DNA of 64,000 bases. Source: Neoarius graeffei. Taxonomy: Eukaryota; Chordata; Actinopteri; Siluriformes; Ariidae. The notes beneath the pieces are model-generated. The model was not told the origin of the DNA. It did not search any database and saw nothing but the letters and a program-made list of their open reading frames with translations. The first letter of the stretch is position 1; every line of letters begins with the position of its first letter. The translations under genes were made by a program, and so were the position numbers. Below, one piece after another: positions 11,569 through 22,800 of the stretch. The DNA is taken from NCBI RefSeq assembly GCF_027579695.1, contig NC_083592.1:36400714-36464713 (forward strand), written 5' to 3'.

Positions 11569-13173
11569 CAGTGGGGCAAAAAAGTATTTAGTCAGCCACC
11601 AATTGTGCAAGTTCTCCCACTTAAAAAGACGAGAGAGGCCTGTAATTTTCATCATAGGTACACTTCAACTATGAGAGACAGAATGGGGGGAAAGAATCCA
11701 GGAAATCACATTGTAGGATTTTTAATGAATTAATTGGTAAATTCCTCGGTAAAATAAGTATTTGGTCACCTACAAACAAGCAAGATTTCTGTCTCTCACA
11801 GACCTGTAACTTCTTCTTTAAGAGGCTCCTCTGTCCTCTGCTCGTTACCTGTATTAATGGTGCCTGTTTTAACTCGTTATCAGTATAAAAGACACCTGTC
11901 CACAACCTCAAACAGTCACACTCCAAACTCCACTATGGCCAAGACCAAAGAGCTGTCAAAGGACACCAGAAACAAAATTGTAGACCTGCCCCAGGCTGGA
12001 AAGACTGAATCTGCAATAGGTAAGCAGCTTGGTGTGAAGAAATCAACTGTGGGAGCAATTATTAGAAAATGGAAGACATACAAGACCACTGATAATCTCC
12101 TTCGATCTGGGGCACCACGCAAGATCTCACCCCGTGAGGTCAAAATGATCACAAGAACGGTGAGCAAAAATCCCAGAACCACACGGGGGGACCTAGTGAA
12201 TGACCTGCAGAGAGCTGGGACCAAAGTAACAAAGGCTACCATCAGTTACACACTATGCCGCCAGGGACTCAAATCCTGCAGTGCCAGACGTGTCCCCCTG
12301 CTTAAGCCAGTACATGTCCAGGCCCATCTGAAGTTTGCTAGAGAGCATTTGGATGATCCAGAAGAGGATTGGGAGAATGTCATATGGTCAGATGAAACCA
12401 AAATAGAACTTTTTGGTAAAAACTCAACTTGCCGTGTTTGGAGGAGAAAGAATGCTGAGTTGCATCCAAAGAACACCATACCTACTGTGAAGCATGGGGG
12501 TGGAAACATCATGCTTTGGGGCTGTTTTTCTGCAAAGGGACCAGGACGACTGATCCGTGTAAAGGAAAGAACGAATGGGGCCATGTATCGTGAGATTTTG
12601 AGTGAAAACCTCCTTCCATCAGCAAGGGCATTGAAGATGAAACGTGGCTGGGTCTTTCAGCATGACAATGATCCCAAACACACCACCCGGGCAACGAAGG
12701 AGTGGCTTCGTAAGAAGCATTTCAAGGTCCTGGAGTGGCCTAGCCAGTCTCCAGATCTCAACCCCATAGAAAATCTTTGGAGGGGGTTGAAAGTCCATGT
12801 TGCCCAGCGACAGCCCCAAAACATAACTGCTCTAGAGGAGATCTGCATGGAGGAATGGGCCAAAATACCAGCAACAGTGTGTGAAAACCTTGTGAAGACT
12901 TACAGAAAACGTTTGACCTCTGTCATTGCCAACAAAGGGTATATAACAAAGTATTGAGATGAACTTTTGTTATTGACCAAATACTTATTTTCCATCATAA
13001 TTTGCAAATAAATTCTTTAAAAATCAGACAATGTGATTTTCTGGATTTTTTTTTCTCATTTTGTCTCTCATAGTTGAGGTATACCTATGATGAAAATTAC
13101 AGGCCTCTCTCATCTTTTTAAGTGGGAGAACTTGCACAATTGGTGACTGACTAAATACTTTTTTGCCCTACTG
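11569..13173 (+). mobile_element. Tc1-like transposon, apparently intact
   Basis: The terminal inverted repeats start CAGTGGGGCAAAAAAGTATT and end in the inverse (TTTTTTGCCCTACTG). TA duplications lie at 11567-11568 and 13174-13175. The element is about 1.6 kb and carries one uninterrupted transposase gene, so it has everything expected of an autonomous Tc1 element. Confidence 0.93.
11935..12957 (+). CDS. Tc1-like transposase, intact
   Basis: A 340-residue DNA transposase that cuts and pastes the surrounding element at TA sites in the nucleus. I start at the ATG giving [10 protein letters not shown] because that is the usual Tc1 start; the open frame extends 26 codons upstream without family similarity, and a TATAAAA lies at about 11884. 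Residues about 1-110 form the paired helix-turn-helix DNA-binding region. The catalytic triad is D153 (SDETK), D244 (HDNDPKH) and E279 (NPIENLW), with 34 residues between the last two (DD34E). There is no stop or frameshift, and the length matches the family norm of about 340. Its intactness in an otherwise decayed region suggests recent insertion. Activity is inferred, not shown. Confidence 0.92.
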   Translation: MAKTKELSKDTRNKIVDLPQAGKTESAIGKQLGVKKSTVGAIIRKWKTYKTTDNLLRSGAPRKISPREVKMITRTVSKNPRTTRGDLVNDLQRAGTKVTKATISYTLCRQGLKSCSARRVPLLKPVHVQAHLKFAREHLDDPEEDWENVIWSDETKIELFGKNSTCRVWRRKNAELHPKNTIPTVKHGGGNIMLWGCFSAKGPGRLIRVKERTNGAMYREILSENLLPSARALKMKRGWVFQHDNDPKHTTRATKEWLRKKHFKVLEWPSQSPDLNPIENLWRGLKVHVAQRQPQNITALEEICMEEWAKIPATVCENLVKTYRKRLTSVIANKGYITKY

Positions 13174-13179
13174 TATATA

Positions 13180-14788
13180 CAGTGGTGCTTGAAAGTTTGT
13201 GAACCCTTTAGAATTTTCTATATTTCTGTATAAATATGACCTAAACCATCATCAGATTTTCACACAAGTCCTAAAAGTAGATAAAGAGAACCCAGTTAAA
13301 CAAATGAGACAAAAATATTATACTTGGTCATTTATTTATTGAGGAAAATGATCCAATATTACATATCTGTGAGTGGCAAAAGTATGTGAACCTTTGCTTT
13401 CAGTATCTGATGTGACCCCCTTGTGCAGCAATAACTGCAACTAAACATTTCCAGTAAGTGTTGATCAGTCCTGCACAGCGGCTTGGAGGAATTTTAGCCC
13501 ATTCCTCCATACAGAACAGCTTCAGCTCTGGGATGTTGGTGGGGTTCCTCACATGAACTGCTCGCTTCAGGTCCTTCCACAACATTTTGATTGGACTAAG
13601 GTCAGGACTTTGACTTGGCCATTCCAAAACATTAACTTTATTCTTCTTTAACCATTCTTTGGTAGAACGACTTGTGTGCTTAGGGTTGTTGTCTTGCTGC
13701 ATGAACCACCTTCTCTTGAGATTCAGTTCATGGACAGATGTCCTGACATTTTCCTTTAGAATTCGCTGGTATAATTCAGAATTCATTGTTCCATCAATGA
13801 TGGCAAGCTGTCCTGGCCCAGATGCAGCAAAACAGGCCCAAACCATAGTACTACCATCACCATGTTTCACAGATGGGATAAGGTTCTTATGCTGGAATGC
13901 AGTGTTTTTTTTTCTCCAAACATAACGCTTCTCATTTAAATCAAAAATTTCTATTTTGGTCTTATCCGTCCACAAAACATTTTTCCAATAGCCTTCTGGC
14001 TTGTCCACGTGATCTTTAGCAAACTGCAGACGAGCAGCAATGTTTTTTTGGAGAGCAGTGGCTTTCTCCTTGCAACCCTGCCATGCACACCATTGTTGTT
14101 CAGTGTTCTCCTGATGGTGGACTCATGAACATTAACATTAGCCAATGGGAGAGAGGCCTTCAGTTGCTTAGAAGTTACCCTGGGGTCCTTCGTGACCTCG
14201 CAGACTATTACACGCCTTGCTCTTGGAGTGATCTTTGTTGGTCGACCACTCCTGGGGAGGGTAACAATGGTCTTGAATTTCCTCCACTTGTACACAATCT
14301 GTCTGACTGTGGATTGGTGGAGTCCAAACTCTTTAGAGATGGTTTTGTAACCTTTTCCAGTCTGATGAGCATCAACAACACTTTTTCTGAGGTCCTCAGA
14401 AATCTCCTTTGTTCATGTCATGATACACTTCCACAAACATGTGTTGTGAAGCTCAGACTTTGATAGATCCCTGTTCTTTAAATAAAACAGGGTGCCCACT
14501 CACACCTGATTGTCATCCCCTTGATTGAAAACACCTGACTCTAATTTCACCTTCAAATTAACTGCTAATCCTAGAGGTTCACATACTTTTGCCACTCACA
14601 GATATATAATATTGGATCATTTTCCTCAATTAATAAATGACCAAGTATAATATTTTCATCTCATTTGTTTAACTGGGTTCTCTTTATCTACATTTAGGAC
14701 TTGTGTGAAAATCTGATGATGTTTTAGGTCATATTTATGCAGAAATATAGAAAATTCTAAAGGGTTCACAAACTTTCAAGCACCACTG
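13180..14788 (-). mobile_element. Tc1-like transposon, family 2 (copy B), defective
   Basis: Terminal repeats begin CAGTGGTGCTTGAAAGTTTG and end with the inverse, flanked by TA. It abuts the preceding Tc1 with only 6 bp between them. Five further copies of this family in the window start at 24474, 34923, 50201, 52575 and 59460. Confidence 0.93.
13400..14421 (-). pseudogene. Tc1 transposase, broken
   Basis: The frame encodes a typical family 2 transposase: paired helix-turn-helix, WTDKTK for the first catalytic Asp, QQDNNPKH for the second, and SPIKMLW where SPIEMLW is expected. The catalytic Glu is therefore Lys. Codon 3 after the ATG is TGA and the frame shifts near 14000. This copy is dead on at least three counts. 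Confidence 0.88.
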
Positions 14789-14892
14789 TATGTATATATG
14801 TGTGAACTCATCCTAAGTTCAAACATTAGTATTGTGTTGTTTAAAATTGAATTGAAATCAAACTATGATCTTGATTTCTATGCATTATTCAA

Positions 14893-15155
14893 TGTCTGAA
14901 AACACTTTTTTTTTGTTATTCTAACCAATTATCATTTTCTGCAATTAAATGTTCAAAAGTGACAATATTTTTATGTGGAATTTAGGAGAAATGTTGTCAG
15001 TAGTTTATGGAATAAAACGAAAATGTTCATGATATGGAATCAATTTTGTGCCAAAATGTTCATACAATACTTTTGAAATATCAAACAAAAACGATAAATC
15101 AAAATTAAAAAAAAATGTTTAAAAGTCAATTATCAATAGTAAAACCAGAGAAACT

Positions 15156-15158
<3 letters not shown>
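14893..15158. repeat. Direct repeat, left copy
   Basis: An AT-rich block that recurs at 15558-15732 with the same order of landmarks (GTCTGAAAACA, AATTAAATGTTCAAA, GGAATAAAACGAAAATG, CCAGAGAAACTGAT). The left copy holds about 90 extra bases. The two copies bracket the GATA microsatellite and an RTE-like fragment. Confidence 0.8.

Positions 15159-15240
<82 letters not shown>
15156..15240. repeat. (GATA)n microsatellite
   Basis: About 21 near-perfect GATA units, directly abutting the RTE-like fragment on its right. Confidence 0.95.
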
Positions 15241-15241
<1 letters not shown>

Positions 15242-15553
15242 ACATCAGAACGAGCACATCAGAGGGACAACATGTGTGGAGAGCTTGGGAATTAAGCTAA
15301 GAGAGATGAGACTGAGATGGAATGGGCACATCCTGAGAAGAGATGCAGAGCATGTTGGAAGGAGAATGTTGAGGATGGAGCTGCCAGGCACATGAAAATG
15401 AGGAAGGCCAAAGAGGAGATACATGGATGTGGTGAGAGAGGACATGAAAGTGGCAGGTGTGGTAGAGAAGGATGCGGAAGACAGGGAGCAACAGAGACGA
15501 AAGAGCTGCTGTGGCGACCCCTAATCGGGAGCAGCCAAAAGAAGAAGAAGATT
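15241..15553 (+). mobile_element. RTE-like LINE, 3' fragment
   Basis: The + strand translation gives RWNGHILRRDAEHVGRRML and, after a stop, a GRPKRRYMDVV-like arginine-rich segment with GDP before the end. These are the C-terminal hallmarks of RTE-type reverse transcriptases. It ends in AGAAGAAGAAG. Only the last 300 bp of the element are present, with in-frame stops. Confidence 0.75.
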
Positions 15554-15557
15554 CAAG

Positions 15558-15732
15558 GTCTGAAAACATTTTTTTTTTGTTATTCTAAACAAATGTTATT
15601 TTCTGTAATTAAATGTTCAAAGTGACAATATTTTTATGTGGAATTTGGGGGAAATGTTGTCAGTAGTTTATGGAATAAAACGAAAATGTTCATGTTCACA
15701 TACCTATCAATAGTAAAACCAGAGAAACTGAT
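15558..15732. repeat. Direct repeat, right copy
   Basis: Partner of the block at 14893-15158. It joins directly to the next Tc1 element. Confidence 0.8.
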
Positions 15733-16120
15733 GTATATATACAGTGCTCAGCGTAAATGAGTCCACCCCCTTTGAAAAGTAACATTTTAAACAATATCTC
15801 AATGAACACAAACAATTTCCAAAATATTGACAAGACAAAGTTTAATATAACATCTGTTTAACTTATAATGTGAAAGTAAGGTTAATAATATAACTTAGAT
15901 TACACATTTTTCAGTTTTACTCAAATTAGGGTGGTGCAACAATGAGTACACCCCACAACAAAAACTACTACATCTAGTACTTTGTATGGCCTCCATGATT
16001 TTTAATGACAGCACCAAGTCTTCTAGGCATGGAATGAACAAGTTGCCGACATTTTGCAACATCAATCTTTTTCCATTCTTCAACAGTGACCTCTTTTAGT
16101 GACTGGATGCTGGATGGAGA

Positions 16121-17123
16121 GTGATGCTCAACTTGTCTCTTCAGAATTCCTCAAAGAAAATAATTTCTTTACACCACAAAGGTGAAGGCTACAAGAAGAT
16201 CAGCAAAGCTTTACTTATCAGTCAGAATACTGTAGCAAAAGTGGTACAAAAATGTAAGAAAGATGGAACTGCAGCCATCTCACAGAGACGTCCAGGTCAT
16301 CCACGGAAGTTAACACTTCGACAGGCACGTCTTCTGATGAGAAGCGTTGAAGAAAATCGGCATGCAAGTTCACTGCAGTTATCTAAAGAAGTAGAAAGCC
16401 AAACTGAGGTGACTATTTCCCGTGACACAATATAGCATACACTGCAGAGGAATGGCATGCATGGATGCCGTCCACAAAAGAAGCTCTCCAGGCAGAAAAA
16501 AGCCCACCTAGAATTTGCCAGGGCCCATGCTGACAAAGATGAAGACTACTTGGACTCTATACTCTGGAGTGATGAGACCAAGATAAATGTTTTTGGAACT
16601 GATGGCTTCAAAACTGTATGGCGTCGCAAAGGTGAGGAATACAAAGAAAAATGCATGGTGCCTACAGTGAAACATGGTGGTGGCAGTGTCCTTATGTGGG
16701 GCTGCATGAGTGCTGCTGGTGTCGGGGAGCTGCATTTCATTGATGGCATCATGAATTCACAGATGTATTGCTCTATACTGAAAGAGAAGATGCTACCATC
16801 ACTCCGTGCCCTTGGTCGTTGTGAACTTTTCCAACATGACTAAACACACATCTAAGGCCACTGTTGGATTTCTGAAGAAGAACAGGGTGAAAGTGATTCA
16901 GTGGCCAAGTATGTCTCCTGATCTGAACCCAATCGAACACCTATGGGGAATTCTGAAGAGACAAGTTGAGCATCACTCTCCATCCAGCATCCAGTCACTA
17001 AAAGAGGTCGTTGTTGAAGAATGGAAAAAGATTGATGTTGCAAAATGTCGCCAACTTGTTCATTCCATGCCTAGAAGACTTGGTGCTGTCATTAAAAATC
17101 ATGGAGGCCATACAAAGTACTAG
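16121..17123 (+). pseudogene. Tc1-like transposase, broken (family 3)
   Basis: A helix-turn-helix region (YKKISKALLISQNTVAKVV) is followed by SDETK for the first catalytic Asp and [11 protein letters not shown] for the Glu. A TAG interrupts the frame at 16433-16435. Near 16840 a small deletion removes the DNDP part of FQHDNDPKH, including its surroundings, and shifts the frame. The C-terminus ends HGGHTKY, as in related transposases. The true N-terminus is disrupted by the inverted duplication of the left arm. Confidence 0.85.
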
Positions 17124-17836
17124 ATGTAGTAGTTTTTGTTGTGGGGTGTACTCATTGTTGCACCACCCTAATTTGAGTAAAACTGAAAAAATGTGTAATC
17201 TAAGGCAAGGCAAGGCAAGTTTATTTGTATAGCGCATTTCATACACACAGGCAATTCAGTGTGCTTCACAAAAAATAAAAGCATAAGAACAGTAACAAAT
17301 AATTAAAGTAAAAGTGAAATCATTAAAATCCAAAATTAAAAAGAAATTAAAATAAAGAATTAAAATAAAATCATTAAAATCAAAATTAAAAGAAATTATG
17401 TTAAAGGAAATTAATTACACTTTAGGTAAAAATTAATCAAGTGAAAGCATCTGAAAACAGCTTTGTCTTGAGCCTGGATTTAAAACTAACAACAGTAGGA
17501 GTATTTTTGATATCATCTGGAAGTTGGTTCCAAAGCTTAGCAGCATAGCAACTAAAGGCTGCTTCACCACACTTCGTTTCGACAGCTGGTATTACTAGCA
17601 AGTTTTTCTCCTGTGATCTTAGAGACCTAGTTGGTGCATATAATTGAAACATATCCAGTAGGTAGCTGGGTCCCATCCCATTTAATGTTTTAAATAGAAG
17701 AAGTAATGCCTTAAAGTCAATTCTATAGCTCACTGGGAGCCAGTGCAGAGACCTTAGGATTGGAGTGATATGGACTACCCTTTTTGTTCTTGTAAGAACC
17801 CTTGCTGCTGCATTTTGGATTAGTTGAAGCTCTTTG

Positions 17837-18220
17837 GGCGGTACGGTGGTGTAGTGGTTAGTGCTGTCGCCTCACAGCAAGAAGGTCCTGGGTTTGAGCC
17901 CCATGGCCGGCGAGGGCCTTTCTGTGTGGAGTTTGCATGTTGTCCGCGTGGGTTTCCTCCGGGTGCTCCGGTTTCCCCCACAGTCCAAAGACATGCAGGT
18001 TAGGTTAACTGGTGACTCTAAATTGAGCGTAGGTGTGAATGTGAGTGTGAATGGTTGTCTGTGTCTATGTGTCAGCCCTGTGATGACCTGGCGACTTGTC
18101 CAGGGTGTACCCCGCCTTTCGCCCGTAGTCAGCTGGGATAGGCTCCAGCTTGCCTGCGACCCTGTAGAAGGATAAAGCGGCTAGAGATAATGAGATGAGA
18201 TGAGATGAGATGAGATGAGA
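17837..18220 (+). mobile_element. V-SINE type 1 nested in LINE
   Basis: Flanked by the perfect 12-bp duplication TGAAGCTCTTTG at 17825-17836 and 18221-18232. The tail has five GATGA units. A stretch of the core after TTTGCATGTT is deleted. Confidence 0.95.
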
Positions 18221-18377
18221 TGAAGCTCTTTGATGGTCTTTTTTGGAAGACCTGTGAAAAGGCTATTGCAGTAATCAACCCTACTGGAGATGAAAGCATG
18301 AATAAGTTTTTCTAGATCATGTTTTGACATGAGACCCCTGAGTTTAGAAATGTTTTTAAGTGATAGAATGCAGACTT

Positions 18378-18757
18378 GGGTGGCACGGTGGTGTAGTGGT
18401 TAGCGCTGTCGCCTCACAGCAAGAAGGTCCTGGGTTCGAGCCCCGGGGCCGGCGAGGGCCTTTCTGTGCGGAGTTTGCATGTTCTCCCCGTGTCCGCGTG
18501 GGTTTCCTCCGGGTGCTCCGGTTTCCCCCACAGTCCAAAGACATGCAGGTTAGGTTAACTGGTGACGCTAAATTGACCGTAGGTGTGAATGTGAGTGTGA
18601 ATGGTTGTCTGTGTCTATGTGTCAGCCCTGTGATGACCTGGCGACTTGTCCAGGGTGTACCCCGCCTTTCGCCCGTAGTCAGCTGGGATAGGCTCCAGCT
18701 TGCCTGCGACCCTGTAGAAGGATAAAGCGGCTAGAGATAATGAGATGAGATGAGATG
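18378..18757 (+). mobile_element. V-SINE type 1 nested in LINE
   Basis: Flanked by the perfect 13-bp duplication AGAATGCAGACTT at 18365-18377 and 18758-18770. Full length, in the same orientation as the neighbouring SINE. Confidence 0.95.
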
Positions 18758-19169
18758 AGAATGCAGACTTTTTTTTTTACCACTTTCATATGACTGTTGA
18801 AGTTAAGTTCACTGTCAATAAGGACACCAAGGTTTTTGACAGTATCCTTTGCTTTAAGCCCCTTAGTTTCAAGAACAGTGGCAATCCTAAGCCTTTCCTC
18901 CTTTTTGCCAAATATAATTACTTCAGTTTTATCTGCGTTCAGCTGAAGAAAATCTAAGTTATATTATTAACCTTACTTTCACGTTATAAGTTAAACAGAT
19001 GTTATATTAAACTTTGTCTTTTCAACATTTTGGAAATTGTTTGTGTTCATTGAGATATTGTTTAAAATGTTACTTTTCAAAGGGGGTGGACTCAAGAGAT
19101 CATCCTCATGACTCTTTAACTTAGCAGCTTTGCTTTGCTTTGCTTTCCAACGGCGGCTTCCGCATCTGC

Positions 19170-19183
19170 GTTGCCACGACAAC
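19170..19183 (+). promoter_or_regulatory. X-box (RFX-type) upstream of poc5
   Basis: The 14-mer GTTGCCACGACAAC differs at two positions from the ideal RFX palindrome GTTGCCATGGCAAC. It lies about 190 bp upstream of the end of the poc5 5'UTR exon. RFX factors drive many ciliary and centriolar genes through such sites (established knowledge), so a role in poc5 expression is plausible but inferred. Confidence 0.6.
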
Positions 19184-19190
19184 GAATTGT

Positions 19191-19195
19191 CCAAT
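19191..19195 (+). promoter_or_regulatory. CCAAT box
   Basis: CCAATCA lies 7 bp after the X-box, in the sense orientation for poc5. This is a common arrangement in TATA-less promoters. No TATA box is seen at a suitable distance. Confidence 0.5.
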
Positions 19196-19249
19196 CATAA
19201 CAGTCTATGAATGGTATGCGAAATTTTTTAACCTATCACATTGCGTCTT

Positions 19250-19370
19250 GTTTGGGGCTTTTCTTTTTTTCCAACAGTTTGAATTGCAGACTGCCAGTTC
19301 TGTGCTTGTGTTGTAGAGTTTCTTCCACAGGCGCACAAGAACACGAATAAACTTCAATCACTCAGGGAAG
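19250..19370 (+). other. poc5: poc5 5'UTR exon 1 (start approximate)
   Basis: The donor CTCAGGGAAG|GTAATA at 19370/19371 closes a non-coding exon downstream of the promoter elements. The next acceptor, TTTTGTCCCTAG, sits directly before the poc5 ATG. The transcription start is not visible; the left boundary is a guess. Confidence 0.5.
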
Positions 19371-19744
19371 GTAATAACAGTCCTGTGGTGTTGTCGGAAA
19401 AGTCTTGCTTCATGGCGTGTTTTGTATCGAGCATATCGTTAGCAAGGATGCTAAAGTTAGCTTGCTAGGAGTGTTAGTCTAGTTAGCTAGTTATTGTTTT
19501 CAGTTCCACGAGTTTTGACTTGGTGGATATTATATGTGTTTTATATAAAAACAAGGAAAGTGACATGGGGGAAACTAATAATATGCTAAACATCAGCTTG
19601 GGTTTAGGGAGCTAGCTAGCAAAGCTGTTTTCTTTGTAGCAACGTTGCTAAGCTTAAATAGCAGCCTGCTAACTTGAATGTATTTCAGTCATGTTTTAAA
19701 ACTCGAATGGATTCCTTCGCATTGTTTAATTGTTTTGTCCCTAG

Positions 19745-19837
19745 ATGTCTCAAATGTCCTCGGATGAAGAGGAACTGACCAGTCCACACCTGCCTCAGGA
19801 CTCAGACCGGGGCAGTTCAGTGTCTTCTGAACTTCAA
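19745..19837 (+). CDS. poc5: poc5 coding exon 2 (start codon)
   Basis: The acceptor CCCTAG lies immediately before ATG. It encodes 31 residues: [14 protein letters not shown], then [12 protein letters not shown], matching the conserved acidic/serine-rich POC5 start. Human POC5 begins at the second Met (MSSDEE). Donor CAA|GTGAGT, phase 0. Confidence 0.95.
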
Positions 19838-22800
19838 GTGAGTTATTTTCCTCAAAACAACCAAAAATAAAGGTCAGAATGACACCCTTAATGATCTCAC
19901 GTTTGTTGAGTCTATCACTGTTTCTCTGCCCATCTGCTTGCATTAGGAGGAGTATGAAGAACTGCTTCGCTTTGCTGTAGTCACCCCAAAGTATGATCCA
20001 AGTGTCCCATCCCAGCTGATACACAGCTCATCTTCTCTAAAACCTGCCCAGAATTCCAGTGCAATGGATTCTGCAAGATCTGAGGCGGTTGAGGGTTCGA
20101 ACTATACCGCTCTATCATTCTTAGTATACTAATGATAGTAGAATCACTTTGTACACTACCGTTCAAAAGTTTGGGGTCACTTTGAAATGTCCTTATTTTT
20201 GAAAGAAAAGCACTGTTCTTTTCAATGAAGATCACTTTAAAGTGCCATTCCACCATTGGATGTATTCTTTGGCATAAAATACAATATATTTTATGACAAC
20301 ATGACTAGACAGAGAAATCTTTTAGCTTCAAAATGATATATCAAGGGCGGCACGGTGGTGTAGTGGTTAGCGCTGTCGCCTCACAGCAAGAAGGTCCTGG
20401 GTTCGAGCCCCGGGGCCGGCGAGGGCCTTTCTGTGTGGAGTTTGCATGTTCTCCCCGTGTCCGTGTGGGTTTCCTCCGGGTGCTCCGGTTTCCCCCACAG
20501 TCCAAAGACATGCAGGTTAGGTTAACTGGTGACTCTAAATTGACCGTGAGTGTGAATGGTTGTCTGTGTCTATGTGTCAGCCCTGTGATGACCTGGCGAC
20601 TTGTCCAGGGTGTACCCCGCCTTTTGCCCGTAGTCAGCTGGGATAGGCTCCAGCTTGCCTGCGACCCTGTAGAAGGATAAAGCGGCTAGAGATAATGAGA
20701 TGAGAGATGAGATGATATATCAAACATAATTTTTTGACAATGACAAGTATATTAATTTTGCGACCAAAGTCACCTACCCTTTTAATTTCCGCGCGATAGT
20801 GAAACGTGATGTCATCGGCAGGTTCCCCTTCTTGTGTACCACGTGTCGGTCTATTTTTAGACCAAGAAACCCCCAAAGTGAGAGAGTCATTTCTCCTCGT
20901 ATATGGGGGCCAAAAAAATTGCGAAAAATTTTGAGTTAATCTTTCAGTTAGCTAGATTTATTGGTATTAGCTAGATTTATTGGTATTATTTTTATCGCGT
21001 TCTATCCGCCATTGCTGATAATATGTGCCACGTCACACGTCACGTGGTACACAAGAAGGGGAACCTGCCGATGACATCACGCGCGGAAATTAAAAGGGTA
21101 GGTGACTTTGGTCGCAAAATTAATATACTTGTCGTTGTCAAAAAATTGTTTGATTATATCATTTTGAAGCTAAAAGATTTCTCTAGCTAGTGATACCATT
21201 TATATATGTTGTCAAAATATATTGTATTTTATGCCAAAGAATACATCCAATGGTGGAATGGCACTTCAAACTAATCAGAAATCCACTCTATACATTGCTA
21301 ATGTGGTAAATGACTATTCTAGCTGCAAATGTCTGGTTTTTGGTGCAATATCTCCATAGGTGTATAGAGGCCCATTTCCAGCAACTCTCACTCCAGTGTT
21401 CTAATGGTACAATGTGTTTGCTCATTGCCTCAGAAGGCTAATGGATGATTAGAAAACCCTTGTACAATCATGTTAGCACAGCTGAAAACAGTTGAGCTCT
21501 TTAGAGAAGCTATAAAACTGACCTTCCTTTGAGCAGATTGAGTTTCTGGAGCATCACATTTGTGGGGTCGATTAAATGCTCAAAATGTCTTGACTATATT
21601 TTCTATTCATTTTACAACTTATGGTGGTAAATAAAAGTGTGACTTTTCATGGAAAACACAAAATTGTCTGGGTGACCCCAAACTTTTGAACAGTGGTGTA
21701 GATGTGTGTGATGTTTTATAATTTACTTCACTATGATCTCTTTTAGATGTCCGAGGAAACGGGAGACGCTCGTCACCTGTACGTGAGGTGATTTCAGCCA
21801 CCTGTCCTCAACAGTTAGAAGGATCCCGACCACAGAGTCAAGTTTCTGAAGGTAAGGCTAACACTGTAGTCCCCGAACACTATGACAAACATTGGAGTTG
21901 ACTGCACTGCCCGGCCAAAAAAAAAAAAGTCACACACAAATATTTTGTTGGACCGCATTTAGCTTTGATTATGGTATGGAGTCACCCATTGTTTCAACAA
22001 CCTTATGCAACGTCACAACATTTCTTTCCATCCAGAGTTGTATAAATGTTTCGCTGAGATCTTGTCTTGATGATGGGAGAGTCAAACCACTGCGTAAGGT
22101 CTTCTCCAGCACATCCCAAAGACTTTCAGTAGAATTAAGAACTAATTTTATGCCCATGCCGTCGGAGCGGGGGAGGGACGGGGACTCCACTGATGTGATA
22201 ACCTGATCATTCAGTACATTCAGGTCGTCAGCTGACTTCATTTTATTGCCACATAATGTTGCTGAGCCTCGACCTGACCAAATGAAGCAACCACAGATCG
22301 TAACACTGCCTCCAGAGGCTTGTACAGTGGCCACCATACGTGATGGGTGCATTTGGTTCATGTTTCACTTCTTACCCTGATACACCCATCACTTAGGAAT
22401 TGGGTAAATCTGGGCTCATTGGACCACGTGACCTTTTTCCATTGCGCCAGAGTCCAATCTTTATGCTTCCGAGCAAATCGAAGCATTTTCTTTTAGTTAT
22501 CTTCACTAACAAGTGGTTTTCTGATGGTCACACAGCTGTTTAGTTCCAGTCCTGTGTGATCTCGTCACATACTGAGTGTGGAAATGCTCTTAATTTCACT
22601 ATTAAATATAGCTGTGGCTTTTATTGTCTTCTTTTTTCCCCCCAATGATTACGTTTTTCTTTAAATCAACTTTGTGTTTAAGTGATCTCCAGTTACAATC
22701 AGTTTTATTCCAACCACATTTTTTCCATGAAGTTGATGGTTCACCACTGTCCTTCCAGGTTTTAATAATGCGTTGGACAATTCTTAACCCAATTCCAGAA

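Larger units (their letters stand above)
17205..18950 (-). mobile_element. 5'-truncated LINE (L2/CR1 group) with two nested SINEs
   Basis: On the - strand the reverse transcriptase C-terminal region reads FLQLNADKTEVIIFG, KNLGVLIDSELNF, VDYCNSLFTGLPKK, SLHWLPVSYRIDFK and AAKLWNQLPDDIK. This is the usual fish L2/CR1-type 3' coding end. It stops at about 17437. The 3' end has the AAATAAACTTGCC terminus with tandem TTGCC units at the low coordinate. The flanking 8-bp duplication AATCTAAG marks the insertion. Two type 1 SINEs interrupt it. Confidence 0.85.
15742..19094 (+). mobile_element. Rearranged Tc1-like transposon with nested LINE and SINEs
   Basis: The left terminus is CAGTGCTCAGCG after TA. 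The right arm returns as the inverse of the left (AAAGGGGGTGGACTCA) but stops at 19094, about 16 bases short of a complete terminus. The left 250 bp (15900-16150) repeat in inverted form at about 16947-17197, which includes the end of the transposase frame. The right arm is split by a LINE at 17205-18950 flanked by AATCTAAG at 17197-17204 and 18951-18958. Confidence 0.85.
20154..21698. mobile_element. Tc1-like element, transposase deleted (family 4)
   Basis: Termini CACTACCGTTCAAAAGTTTG and the inverse, flanked by TA at 20152-20153 and 21699-21700. The 5' leader runs up to AATGCTCAAAATG, where the transposase ATG region should begin, then jumps to the 3' non-coding TCTTGACTATATTTTC, so essentially the whole gene is lost. 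A TTAA element carrying a SINE is nested inside. Confidence 0.88.

Noticed and set aside
15156-15240. Possible CRISPR-like or satellite array
   Set aside because: A plain GATA microsatellite without spacers.
18360-18725. Recurrent 100-150 residue ORFs with [20 protein letters not shown]-like protein
   Set aside because: They recur at every type 1 V-SINE on both strands and are just chance open frames of the SINE consensus, not a protein family.
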